Shown: piece after piece, positions 25,602-33,992 of the stretch
How positions within the stretch are numbered: the first letter of the stretch is position 1
Layout: the number at the start of each line of letters is the position of its first letter
Source of the DNA: Streptomyces sp. CBMA156
GTDB lineage: Bacteria; Actinomycetota; Actinomycetes; Streptomycetales; Streptomycetaceae
DNA: 62,492 nt
NCBI RefSeq assembly: GCF_014596515.1
Contig: NZ_MSJQ01000396.1
Location: forward strand, 1 to 62,492
Reading direction: 5' to 3'
Made by a program: the position numbers and the translations under genes
Notes under the pieces: model-generated
Databases searched by the model: none
What the model was told of the DNA's origin: nothing
What the model saw: the letters and a program-made list of their open reading frames with translations, nothing else

Positions 25602-27130
25602 ACGCCGTCATGAACGTGCTGGTCGTCGGCGTCGGACCGCACACCCGCCTCAACCACCTGCCAGCGCTGGCCGCCGCCCAGGACACGGGCCTGGCAGGAA
25701 CGGTCACCGGCGTCGACCTGTCCCACAATGCCGCCGCGGTCGAGTACGGCACACCCGACCGGCCGCGGCGCATGCCGGTTGTTGCCGTCGAGCCGTTTCC
25801 CGCCTCGCGGCGCGAGCTGCCCGGCGCGGTACGGCGCGCGCTGGAGACCGTGGTGGAGCAGGAGCGGATCGGGGCCGTCGTCGTGGCGACCGAACCGTCC
25901 GTGCACCTGCCGTACGCGCTGTGGGCGATCGGGCGGAACCTGCCAGTGCTGCTCGACAAGCCGCTGACCGTGCACCCCGCAGCGTCCACCGATCCGGCGG
26001 CGGCGATGGCGATCGCCGACGACTTCGACACCCTGTTGGACGCGTACCGGGCGGGGCGGCAGCGTGATCCGCGGATGGTGGTCAGCGTGCTGAGTCAGCG
26101 GCGCTGGCACCCGGCGTTTCGCAGGGTGCGGGAGCTGATCGGCGAGGTCGCCGAGGCGACCAACTGCCCGGTCACCTCCATCCAGTCAAGCCACGGCGAC
26201 GGCCAGTGGCGGCTGCCGGACGAACTCGTCGACCTGGGCTACCACGGCTTCCGGGACGGCTACGGCAAAGCCGCGCACTCCGGCTACCACCACTTCGACA
26301 TCGTGCCGTGGTGGCTGGCCGCCGCAGAGCGGCCCGGCAAGGAGCTCGACGAGATCGAGGTCCACGCCGCGTGCACCCGACCGAGCGACTTCCTCGCCCA
26401 GCTCACCGCCGCCGACCACGAGCGGTTGCTGCCCGGGTTCGCCGACCGCAACCCCTACACCGCGCAGGATCTGCACCGCCTCGCCGGCTTCGGCGAGGTC
26501 GACATGTTCCTGAACGTCGCCTACCGCAGCCACGGCCGAACGCTGGCGTTGGGCAGCCACAGCCTCGCCCACACCACCTTCTCCCAGCGCGGCGACCTCC
26601 ACCCGGCACTCGGCGGCCTGTACAAGGGCAACGGCCGGATCGGGCAGGAGAGCCACATGGTCCAGCAGGGCCCGTTCCAGGCGCTGCACCTGCACGTCCT
26701 GCAGACCCTCCACGCTGATGGGGACGGCGTCGACCGGCGGGCGGCGGGCGGTGCCGACCATATCGAGCTCCACGTCTTCCGCAACGACGGGCTGGGACTG
26801 GGGTGGGAGCGGCACCGTGTGCTCGGCTTCGACGACCTCACCTGGGACAGTAGAGGCGAGGTGGTGCTGCCGACGCAGCGCTCGGCGCGCACCTGCGCCG
26901 TCACCGACTTCCTCTCCTACCTCGCCGGCCGCATTCCGCGCGCCGAGATGGCCTCTGACCTGGCCGACCACCGGCGCCCGGCCCGCCTGATGGCCGCCGC
27001 CTACCTCTCGATGGCCCGCCGCGAGGCCGGCGGCGGGCAGCCCTGCCCCCCGGTCGTCCTCGACTTTCACCCCGCCTCCGCCCCGGTGAGCCATGGTGGC
27101 AAGGCCCTCGCCACGCTGGGGGCCGCGTGA
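25598..27130 (+). CDS. Gfo/Idh/MocA-like oxidoreductase
   Basis: 510 aa from GTG 25598, which overlaps the previous stop; ATG 25610 is the alternative. An N-terminal nucleotide-binding motif reads MNVLVVGVGPHTRLNHLPAL rather than the canonical GxGxxG. VVVATEPSVHLPYALWAIGR and PVLLDKPLT provide the family EKP-like motif (here DKP). The C-terminal part with YHHFDIVPWWLAAAERPGK fits the substrate domain, but the protein is longer than the usual 330-400 aa. Probably an NAD(P)-dependent sugar or cyclitol oxidoreductase. Confidence 0.75.
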   Translation: MNAVMNVLVVGVGPHTRLNHLPALAAAQDTGLAGTVTGVDLSHNAAAVEYGTPDRPRRMPVVAVEPFPASRRELPGAVRRALETVVEQERIGAVVVATEPSVHLPYALWAIGRNLPVLLDKPLTVHPAASTDPAAAMAIADDFDTLLDAYRAGRQRDPRMVVSVLSQRRWHPAFRRVRELIGEVAEATNCPVTSIQSSHGDGQWRLPDELVDLGYHGFRDGYGKAAHSGYHHFDIVPWWLAAAERPGKELDEIEVHAACTRPSDFLAQLTAADHERLLPGFADRNPYTAQDLHRLAGFGEVDMFLNVAYRSHGRTLALGSHSLAHTTFSQRGDLHPALGGLYKGNGRIGQESHMVQQGPFQALHLHVLQTLHADGDGVDRRAAGGADHIELHVFRNDGLGLGWERHRVLGFDDLTWDSRGEVVLPTQRSARTCAVTDFLSYLAGRIPRAEMASDLADHRRPARLMAAAYLSMARREAGGGQPCPPVVLDFHPASAPVSHGGKALATLGAA

Positions 27131-28128
27131 TGACCGCCCCGCCCGCCGTCCCCGCCGCGCCCGCCCTGGCCCGAGTCCTCGGCCCGCACCTGTTCCCTGT
27201 CCTTGAGGCGTGCCGCCCCCACGCCGGACGCCTCACCCACATCGAGGCGTGCACCGGCGGGAACGTCAGCCACGTCTTCCGCGTCCACGGGGAGGCGGGC
27301 AGCGCGATCGCCAAGGTCCGCGGCCGCCAGTTCGCCCGGATCGCGATCGACACCGACCCAGCACTCATCGCCCTTGAGCATCGTGCCCTGACGATCTATC
27401 ACGGTCTGCTGCCCGACATGTTCCCGCAGGTCCTGGCGTTCGTGCCCCAGGCACACGCCATGGTGATGAGCGACATCTTCCCTGACCGACGCACCTGGCG
27501 CGAGCATCTGGACGAGCGCGCCGCCACCACCGAGCAGTGCACCCGCCTGGGCACGGCCCTGGCCCGCATCCACCTGGCCACCGCCCACCTTCCGCCGCTG
27601 CGCGACGGCGACGGCGACGACCTGTTCCGCACCGAGCACGCCTACGGCTACTGCCTGCGCGCCAGCGGGCACCGCACCCTTGACGAGGTGTGCCGGAGCC
27701 TGGACGCCCTGCCCGGCCACCAGCTCGTCCTCGGTGACGCCAGCCCGAAGAACATCAGCCTCGCCGCAGGGCGCACCGCGTTCGTCGACCTCGACAACGT
27801 CCACACCGGCACGCCGCTGTTCGATCTCGGCTACCTCCTCGCCCACCTGGTCCTGCACCACCTCACCCGGCCCGAGCACCTGCAGCCGCTCACCACCACA
27901 TTCCTCGACGCCTACACCCCGGTCAGGCCCTGGCGCAGCGACGACCTCCTCGCGGCCGTGGCGGCCGGGGTGCTGCTCTACCGGCTGGAGGCACGCACCG
28001 TCCCCTACCCGCCTACCGCCCCGCCTGCCACGACCGGCCGGATGCGCCACCGGCTGCGCCTGTTGCTGGACGCCGGGCCGTTCACCGTCCCCGACCTGGT
28101 GGAGACCGCACGGCAGGTGACAGCGTGA
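27130..28128 (+). CDS. APH-family kinase 3 (MtnK-like)
   Basis: 332 aa, ATG at 27130 in a TGATG overlap with the oxidoreductase. Resembles methylthioribose kinase and related APH-fold sugar kinases: TGGNVSHVFRVHGEAGSAIA in the nucleotide loop, LVLGDASPKNISLAAGRTAF (Brenner-type motif GDxxxKN, Asp203), VDLDNVHTGTPLFDLGYLLA (metal Asp). The first His of the HxD motif is replaced by Gly, as in MtnK. Likely phosphorylates a sugar hydroxyl. GTGA overlap with the next gene. Confidence 0.78.
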   Translation: MTAPPAVPAAPALARVLGPHLFPVLEACRPHAGRLTHIEACTGGNVSHVFRVHGEAGSAIAKVRGRQFARIAIDTDPALIALEHRALTIYHGLLPDMFPQVLAFVPQAHAMVMSDIFPDRRTWREHLDERAATTEQCTRLGTALARIHLATAHLPPLRDGDGDDLFRTEHAYGYCLRASGHRTLDEVCRSLDALPGHQLVLGDASPKNISLAAGRTAFVDLDNVHTGTPLFDLGYLLAHLVLHHLTRPEHLQPLTTTFLDAYTPVRPWRSDDLLAAVAAGVLLYRLEARTVPYPPTAPPATTGRMRHRLRLLLDAGPFTVPDLVETARQVTA

Positions 28129-29426
28129 ACCGTCCCCTCGCCCCGGCCAGTGACCGGGCGGACCTGGCAGCACTCGCCGAACTGAGCGCCCGCGGCATCC
28201 ACGTCCCCGGCGTCCCGTCGCTGGCCCGAGACCAGAGCCCGTTCGCCCGCCCCACCCTCGCCTGGACCCGCACCGTCGCCCCGGGCGTCACCCTCACCGC
28301 CCGGCCGATCGACCTCAGCGCCGACTGCTTCACCAACGCCTATACCCTCACCGTCGACCTCGGCCGCGCCAGCTGCCGGCCCGTCTCCTCACCCGCCGGC
28401 TTCCACCTGCGCCACCTCGTCACCGGCCCCGCCGTCGCCGCGGCCTCCGGCGCCTTCTCCTACATCTCCGACGACCCTGCCTACCAGCCCGCCGAACCCC
28501 GCCTCGACCTCGCCGTCGGCGACCGCTGCGCCGTCAGCCTGCCGACGATCACCAAACCCGCCCTGCTCATCCACCAGGGGCGCCCGACGCTGCGCACCCT
28601 GGCCGCCACCGGCAGCGTCACCATCGCCGGCCACCCGCACACCTGGACCGGGTCCAAGGAACCCCAACCGCATCGTCACCAGCCGGGCCACCTCAACGTG
28701 TTCGGCGCGGCCAACTGCCGCATCCGCTACCGCGACGACCCGCGCACCGGCTTCCGGCGCGACGTCGACCCGGCCGCCAACACCACCCTCCGGGACCCGG
28801 CAGCCCTCGACTGCACCGTCACTCATACCCCCACCGGCCCCCGGATCACCGCGCTGCACCCCGGCGGCGGCGCAGACCTGTTCACCGGCGCCTACATCCT
28901 GCGCACCCACCGGCCCTGGCCCGCCCACCTCGCGCTCGGCGCGCCCGTCCACGTCACCGCTCTCGACACCCTCGCCACCGCCGGCATCGACAGCGGCCTG
29001 TCGCTGGGCCCGTCCGCCGCCGACGCCGCCGCCGGACACACCGCCGCCTGGGACCAGAGCCTGGGCACCAGCCCCTTCCGCCCCGACGCCCGCTACGCCC
29101 GCACCTTGCTCACCCTCGACGGCCAGCACCTGACCATCACCGTCCTCGACGGTGCGCCCCTCGCCCCAGGCTTCCAGGGCGCCACCGTCCAGGAGACCTC
29201 CGAGCTGGTGGAGCATGCCGGCCACGACCCCGCAGCGGTGTTCCACCTCGACGGCGGCCAGACCTCCAAGATCGCCCACCGGCACAGCGGCCAGGTCGAC
29301 GCAGTCGGCAGCCTCCACTACCTGCGCTGGCCCCAAGATGCACATGAACCCTTCCGCTGGCAGGGCCTCGACGGCCGCCGACTGCACAGCGCCCTGCAGA
29401 TCACCACCCTCCCGGAGTCCCCGTGA
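28125..29426 (+). CDS. Phosphodiester glycosidase (NAGPA-like) domain protein
   Basis: 433 aa, GTG 28125, coupled. Residues about 315-400 carry the phosphodiester glycosidase pattern: YARTLLTLDGQHLTITVLDG, ATVQETSELVEHAGHDPAAV and FHLDGGQTSKIA, equivalent to the NLDGGGSS region of N-acetylglucosamine-1-phosphodiester alpha-N-acetylglucosaminidase. The rest is beta-rich. No signal peptide, so it acts in the cytoplasm, unlike many bacterial homologues. NAGPA-type enzymes remove a GlcNAc cap from a GlcNAc-phospho-sugar; the PIG-L deacetylase encoded next also acts on GlcNAc groups. Confidence 0.72.
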   Translation: MNRPLAPASDRADLAALAELSARGIHVPGVPSLARDQSPFARPTLAWTRTVAPGVTLTARPIDLSADCFTNAYTLTVDLGRASCRPVSSPAGFHLRHLVTGPAVAAASGAFSYISDDPAYQPAEPRLDLAVGDRCAVSLPTITKPALLIHQGRPTLRTLAATGSVTIAGHPHTWTGSKEPQPHRHQPGHLNVFGAANCRIRYRDDPRTGFRRDVDPAANTTLRDPAALDCTVTHTPTGPRITALHPGGGADLFTGAYILRTHRPWPAHLALGAPVHVTALDTLATAGIDSGLSLGPSAADAAAGHTAAWDQSLGTSPFRPDARYARTLLTLDGQHLTITVLDGAPLAPGFQGATVQETSELVEHAGHDPAAVFHLDGGQTSKIAHRHSGQVDAVGSLHYLRWPQDAHEPFRWQGLDGRRLHSALQITTLPESP

Positions 29427-30175
29427 CCACGACCCAGCTCAGCCCCGGCCGGTCCGTCCTCGCCGTCGTCGCACACCCTGACGACGCCGAGCTCGCCATG
29501 GGCATGCGACTGCTCGACCACGCCCAGGCCGGCGACCGCGTCCGCGTCCACTGTCTGAGCGCCGGGCGCCCCGGGAAGGACGGCGAGGTGCGCCAAGCTG
29601 AGTGCCTGGCCGCCGCGGAAATCCTGCGCATCGACCGGTACACGTTCTCCGCCATCCCCGACACCCGCTTCACCGACCATCGCGGCGCCATCAACGCGGC
29701 GCTGTTCGACACCGTCGCCGTCGAACGCCCCGACATCGTCTACACCCACTTCCCCGACGACCAACACCTCGACCACGGCGCTACCGGCGAGGAGGTCACG
29801 GCGGTGGCGATGCGCGAAGCCTCCGACCTGATCTACTTCCGCTCCCTCTACAGCCGGAACTTCGAGCCCAACCTGCTCTTCGTCGGCACTCCCGAACTCC
29901 TGGCTGCCAAGCAGAAGGCTCTGGCATGCTTCGCCTCGCAGCAGCAGCTCGACATGACCGTCTTCACCGGACTGAACACGCTCGCCTACCGGCAGCACGT
30001 GCACCACCGCGTCGTCGAGCGCTTCCCCGACGACGCCCACGGCGTCGAGATGTTCCGTACCGCCCGCCAGATCGTCCACGCCACCCGCCCGTGCGCCCCT
30101 ATTCGCCCGCCAGCCCTCACGATATCTACAGCAGCGGCGAGTTGGCCGGGCTGGCAGGCCGACACAGTCGTCTGA
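29423..30175 (+). CDS. PIG-L family N-acetylglucosaminyl deacetylase-like protein
   Basis: 250 aa, GTG 29423, overlapping the previous stop. LmbE/PIG-L fold: VLAVVAHPDDAELAMGM (zinc ligands His-x-x-Asp-Asp), CLSAGRPGKDGEVRQAECLA, and DDQHLDHGATGEEV supplying the second His. Such enzymes de-N-acetylate GlcNAc-containing intermediates in mycothiol and aminoglycoside pathways. The last 30 residues are unlike the family and the downstream DNA holds other open fragments, so the natural C-terminus may have been altered. Confidence 0.87.
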   Translation: MTTTQLSPGRSVLAVVAHPDDAELAMGMRLLDHAQAGDRVRVHCLSAGRPGKDGEVRQAECLAAAEILRIDRYTFSAIPDTRFTDHRGAINAALFDTVAVERPDIVYTHFPDDQHLDHGATGEEVTAVAMREASDLIYFRSLYSRNFEPNLLFVGTPELLAAKQKALACFASQQQLDMTVFTGLNTLAYRQHVHHRVVERFPDDAHGVEMFRTARQIVHATRPCAPIRPPALTISTAAASWPGWQADTVV

Positions 30176-30446
30176 CGAACCCCGGAAGCAGAGCGGCGGT
30201 GACACCGACCATCGCCTGAAAGCGCTGACGACCGGCCGGCCTGTCATCGAGGAAGGCGTCAGCGTCCCGGACCGCGGCGACCGAGCCTTCCTCCCGGACG
30301 GCCAGGTGCACACCAGCCTGGTCCGCCTCGACGCCGCCAGCCTCTTCCTGTTCCCACCGCCCGACCGGCCCCAGATCGGGGGAGCCGTGATCGGCTGGCG
30401 CCCGCTGTACCGCCTGAGGTCGGGTAGCCGGGGCACGGTAACGTGA
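30174..30446 (+). pseudogene. Possible C-terminal coding remnant after the PIG-L gene
   Basis: An open frame of about 90 codons without a good start reads protein-like text: LKALTTGRPVIEEGVSVPDR, AFLPDGQVHTSLVRLDAASL, FLFPPPDRPQIGGAVIGWRP. Composition and codon use fit coding DNA better than the other frames. It ends with TGA 30444-30446 inside the large hairpin at 30,417. It may be the 3' end of a lost gene or part of a frameshifted PIG-L extension. No family recognised. Confidence 0.3.
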
Positions 30447-30462
30447 CCCGGCTACCCGACCT
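30417..30462. terminator. Large perfect-arm hairpin, probable terminator
   Basis: Perfect 16-bp inverted repeat, AGGTCGGGTAGCCGGG at 30417-30432 and its complement at 30447-30462. After one G/A mismatch, four more pairs (CACG/CGTG) close on a GTAA loop, giving 20 pairs in total. It sits at the end of the 15-gene rightward run and just before the integrative-element genes. It is probably a terminator; given its symmetry it could also act in both directions. Confidence 0.7.
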
Positions 30463-30720
30463 CAAGCCCTTCCGCCGGATCCGGGGCACAGGAGAGCGGA
30501 AGTCACGTGAAATCGAGAAGGCCGCCTTCGACCCGGGCTCGCCGGGAACCGCCGGGCTTGATCGGACGACTCGAACAGCGGCAGGGTCTGCGACCTGGGC
30601 GCGGTGTCCGATTGAGTGTCAATTTCTATGTAAAACATAGTCAGTGACGGTTTCTTGCGACGCTGGGCCGCGCTGTGCTCACCTTCCAGGATAAGAGGAT
30701 CTACGAATGATGACTTCGAA

Positions 30721-31110
30721 GTGCTGACGGCTTCCGCTTGCCACGAAGGAATCGAACATTTCGGGGTCGGCATCGTGGTACGCGACCGTTCGGGCCGGGT
30801 TCTGTTGATCCGGCGGACCGACCACGACGACCTACCCGGTTCGTGGGAGTACCCGGGTGGCGACCGCACGAATGACGAAACGGTGGAGGCCGGCGCCGCC
30901 CGCGAGCTCGCCGAGGAGACCGGCCTCACGGGCCTAGACCTGGAGTTCGCGCGCACCATCGACTACACCGACCACAAGCGCCGCCGGGTGCGGCAGTTCG
31001 TGTTCACCACCGCCGTCCCGGATGGCACGACGGCGGTTCTGTCCGGCGGCCACAACGGCCAGCAGTGGGCCCGGCCCGACGCGCTGCCGCACACCGATGT
31101 CGTACCGTAG
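30721..31110 (+). CDS. Nudix hydrolase
   Basis: 129 aa from GTG 30721; a much earlier non-ATG start at 30655 in the same frame is possible but adds unconserved sequence. Complete Nudix box: GG at the start, ETVEAGAARELAEETGL with the REXXEE metal ligands, after VGIVVRDRSGRVLLIRRTD and PGSWEYPGG. It probably hydrolyses a nucleoside-diphosphate derivative. A 6-codon frame (ATG 30707, MMTSKC, TGA 30725-30727) with AAGAGG upstream overlaps the GTG and may be a leader coupled to it. Confidence 0.8.
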   Translation: MLTASACHEGIEHFGVGIVVRDRSGRVLLIRRTDHDDLPGSWEYPGGDRTNDETVEAGAARELAEETGLTGLDLEFARTIDYTDHKRRRVRQFVFTTAVPDGTTAVLSGGHNGQQWARPDALPHTDVVP

Positions 31111-31227
31111 GGATCAAGGTCCGTCAGCACCTGCGATAAGGCCAGTTCAACCCGAGTAACGAGCCGGAGTCAGTAACTCCTCGTCGCCCAGCGACGGCGC
31201 ATCGCTGCAGGTAGCGTGTTCGTCTGA

Positions 31228-31533
31228 TCAGGGGGCGACGGGTGTTTTCACAGTCGCGCGGCGAGGACTGCGTCGGCGCGGTATCGGCCGCCCCGTGCGG
31301 GGGTCGCCGGCCGAGCGCGTGGCATGGATCGCGGCGCGCTGCTCGCAGTTGGTGATGATCCGGCCGCCGCGGCCGGTCCGGCCGCAGAGCGTGGAATGGT
31401 CCCGGAGGAAGCGGCGCAGCCACGAGACGGAGCACTTCAAGACATAGGCGGTCTCCTGGACCGTCATGTACTCCTGCGCGGGGTCCTCGGGGGCAGTGGG
31501 CACTCCGTAGAGCTCGTAGGCTTTGGTGGCCAT
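31228..31533 (-). CDS. Excisionase/AlpA-like HTH DNA-binding protein
   Basis: 101 aa from ATG 31533, seven bases after AAAGGA; an ATG at 31539 is too close to that site. The core MTVQETAYVLKCSVSWLRRF with GRGGRIITNCEQ and a basic C-terminus fits the winged-helix MerR/excisionase group (HTH_17). The last third is Arg/Pro-rich. It is found in the same 3-kb block as the integrase and so is probably the recombination directionality factor or a related regulator of the element. Confidence 0.65.
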   Translation of the reverse strand: MATKAYELYGVPTAPEDPAQEYMTVQETAYVLKCSVSWLRRFLRDHSTLCGRTGRGGRIITNCEQRAAIHATRSAGDPRTGRPIPRRRSPRRATVKTPVAP

Positions 31534-31539
31534 CGTCAT

Positions 31540-31943
31540 GTCCTTTCAGGCTGGTGTGCTTCGTCCGGATGCGGCGCGAGGCGGTCGTCGGTGGTGCCGA
31601 GGGCTGCCCGGAGGGTGATGTGTAGTGGGGCTCATGTATCTACGAGTGCCGCTTTCGAGGTGAGGGAGGCGGCTATCCCCGCCTGTGGTGCCAGCTGTAT
31701 ACGCGTTCCGTGCGGCTCGCGCCCCCGTCAACCCTGCAGGTCAACGGTTGGTGCACCCCAGCAACCTAACCTTAGTCGGCCTCGATTGTATAGACCCAGA
31801 TAGCCTTCTCGTGGACTATCTGGTGGACTGTCTGGTGTAGTTGAATGGATCTGGATGGTCTTGTCGGGGGTCTTTTGATCAGTAGTCGGCCTTTCTCGTG
31901 GATGGGTCTAGCTGGCGACAGCTGGCCCTGTGAGGATGCCAGT
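31540..31943. promoter_or_regulatory. Repeat-rich regulatory region of the integrative element
   Basis: 400 bases without a gene between the leftward excisionase-like gene and a rightward regulator. It has an inverted repeat CCAGATAG (31796-31803) / CTATCTGG (31816-31823), tandem 12-mers GGACTATCTGGT and GGACTGTCTGGT (31813-31836), and two copies each of TAGTCGGCCT (31773, 31883) and TTCTCGTGGA (31806, 31893). The base composition is visibly more AT-rich than the surroundings. These look like binding sites for the neighbouring regulator or recombination proteins. Confidence 0.5.
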
Positions 31944-32380
31944 ATGGGGACTCGCGATCTCGCCCGACTTGCGTCACGTGTCACGGCGCACCGACTGGGG
32001 CTCTGCCCCTGGCGCTTCGCGGTCATCGAGGCGGCAGGTATCTCCAAGGGCATGGGGCGACGAGTTGAGGAGGGGGTAGATGCTCGCGAGGTGGCCTGCG
32101 CAAAGGTCGACCGGGCGCTCGGGTGGGCTGCGGGGGCTGTGTTGCGGGGACTGAAGGCGCCGAGCCAGTCCTTGTTGGCACTGCTGGCGGCGAGTCGGCA
32201 TCGACCGGGGTCGGGCTAAGTGTGTATGCCGTCCGCGTAGCTGTGTTCAATGCTGCGAGAAAGGTGATGCCGAGCGTATCGATCGGGGAGCTTGACGCTT
32301 TTAGTGAGCAGTTCGTGGAGGCGCTGCGGAGGTTGGGCGATATGTTGGAATGGAAAGGATTCGCTTCAATTCCCGTATAA
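31944..32380 (+). pseudogene. Frameshifted HTH regulator of the element
   Basis: ATG 31944 opens a frame with GTRDLARLASRVTAHRLGL, FAVIEAAGISKGMGRRVEEG and VDRALGWAAGAVLRGLK, typical of small XRE-like proteins in actinobacterial mobile elements. It then stops at 32219. The expected continuation (GAEPVLVGTAGGE, VMPSVSIGELDAFSEQFVEA, LRRLGDMLEW) is in the -1 frame and runs to 32380. The switch lies near 32150-32165. A one-base deletion (or sequencing error) explains it; a programmed -1 shift is less likely because no slippery heptamer is obvious. Between 32381 and 32621 nothing convincing is seen. Confidence 0.6.
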
Positions 32381-32621
32381 TCTTTGGGCCTTACCGCGAC
32401 TCAAGTAAAAGAGAGACGGTGTGCGTCCTGCCGTCCGGGAGTTCCGGAGATCACGTGGTTCGAAAGCGCGTGAGGCAGCTCATGGAGGCCCAGGGCCGTG
32501 ATTGTCTGTCATGCCGTGGATGCCTGACCGGGCGTTCACGGTAGGACGGGTGGCGGAAGGAATCAGCGAATGGAGTGTCTGCCGGCGCCTGCGCGCCGAT
32601 CATCGAAGTGGGAGATGACAG

Positions 32622-33992
32622 ATGCCGTACACGGAAGTCCGCGGGAACAGCATCCGCGTGAAGTGGTGGACCGGGCAGTACAAGCTGGACGACGGCGGCA
32701 AGCCGACGACCACGAAGCTGTACAGGTCCGCGTCCAAGAATCTGGACGGTATGCCGTTCGCGCATGAGGATGAGGCGTTCACCTTTGGCCTCGACCGGGA
32801 GTCCGACGTGCGGAACCGTCGGGGCCAGAAGGTCGCCGCCCCGATCAATATGGCAGACTACTGCGACCTCTGGTTCGCGGGGGTCAGTCTGCGCAGCAAT
32901 TCCATGATGGCGTACAAATACCGGCTGTCGGCTGTGATTCGCCCGTATTGGGCGCAGAACAGGGTGGACGCGATCACGCCCATCCAGTACGACGCGTTCA
33001 GGGAATTCGTGCAGGCCAAATACTCGCACAACTATGCGAAGGCGGTTCTGGGCACATTCAAGATGATCATGGACGATGCGGTAGTGAAGTACAAATACCG
33101 CGAGGAGTCGCCCATCGTGGAGCAGAAGCGGCGAGGCCTGTACAAGAAGAAGCAGGTGCGCCGAGTCAAGCGGCAGCTGTCCACCCGATCCGTGCACCAG
33201 GCGGCCCAGAACGCCTACTACGTCTGGGGATTCGCTGGGTGGACCTACATCTGGACCATCGCCTTCACCGGACTGCGGCCGCCGGGTGAGATGTTTGGAC
33301 TGCAGCGCGGCTACGCTTCGCCGTACTGGCCCGCCTCCGAGCCGGACGCCGAGCTGCGCGTGGAGGCCCTCCAGCGGTACGAGTCCCTCCACGCTCTCCG
33401 GGTGCAGTACCAGACCTATCGGGCCGACAAGAGAGCAGTGCTGGCTGCGCCGAAGTACGACAGCTGGAGGACGATCGTCATCCCGCCGTTCCTGCACGAG
33501 ATGCACCAGGCCCTCCTGGCGTCGCACGACCAGCCGTGGATGTTCCTGTCGATGCAGGGCAAGCCGCTGCTAAGCGCGAACTTCGCTAAGACCTACTGGC
33601 TCCCGATCCGGGACGGCGCCGAGGAGCGGGCGTCCCGGCCTCGGTACGAGCGGCGGGCCCGACCAGCACTGCCGGCCGTCGTGGAGATGGCTGGAGAGAC
33701 CATCTACCGGCTGAGGCACTGGCACAAGGCGAAGCTGGACGAGCCGGGCGACATCCCACGGGTGGCAGTTGAGGAGCGGATGGGCCATGAACTGCCGGGA
33801 GTGGAGGGCACCTACAGCGAGGTGACACCCGTGATGGAGGCGCGGATAGTTGGGTATCTCCAGGGAGTGTGGGAGAAGGAAGTGATGGGGGCCGAGCTGT
33901 GGATGCCGCCTTTTCCCATGCCTCTCCCAGGCAGGCTCGCGAATCCGGATCCGTCGCTGTTCAGCGGCCTTCCCACTCTGGAGTACGAGTGA
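32622..33992 (+). CDS. Tyrosine-type site-specific integrase
   Basis: 456 aa, ATG 32622. N-terminal SAM-like core-binding region (NMADYCDLWFAGVSLRSNSM, MAYKYRLSAVIRPYW), then a catalytic domain with FTGLRPPGEMFGLQR (Arg I), DSWRTIVIPPFLHEM (beta-hairpin Lys position not certain), IYRLRHWHKAKLDEPG (box II HxxR-like: the order is changed to RLRHWH), and MGHELPGVEGTYSEV (His and nucleophile Tyr). It integrates and excises the element. The stop codon overlaps an ATG in a truncated chromosomal gene, so the attachment site is probably within or next to the 3' end of this gene. Confidence 0.88.
   Translation: MPYTEVRGNSIRVKWWTGQYKLDDGGKPTTTKLYRSASKNLDGMPFAHEDEAFTFGLDRESDVRNRRGQKVAAPINMADYCDLWFAGVSLRSNSMMAYKYRLSAVIRPYWAQNRVDAITPIQYDAFREFVQAKYSHNYAKAVLGTFKMIMDDAVVKYKYREESPIVEQKRRGLYKKKQVRRVKRQLSTRSVHQAAQNAYYVWGFAGWTYIWTIAFTGLRPPGEMFGLQRGYASPYWPASEPDAELRVEALQRYESLHALRVQYQTYRADKRAVLAAPKYDSWRTIVIPPFLHEMHQALLASHDQPWMFLSMQGKPLLSANFAKTYWLPIRDGAEERASRPRYERRARPALPAVVEMAGETIYRLRHWHKAKLDEPGDIPRVAVEERMGHELPGVEGTYSEVTPVMEARIVGYLQGVWEKEVMGAELWMPPFPMPLPGRLANPDPSLFSGLPTLEYE

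Noticed and set aside
31124..31435. Second minus-strand frame overlapping the excisionase-like gene
   Set aside because: No start with a ribosome binding site and no HTH; the frame at 31228-31533 carries the motif.
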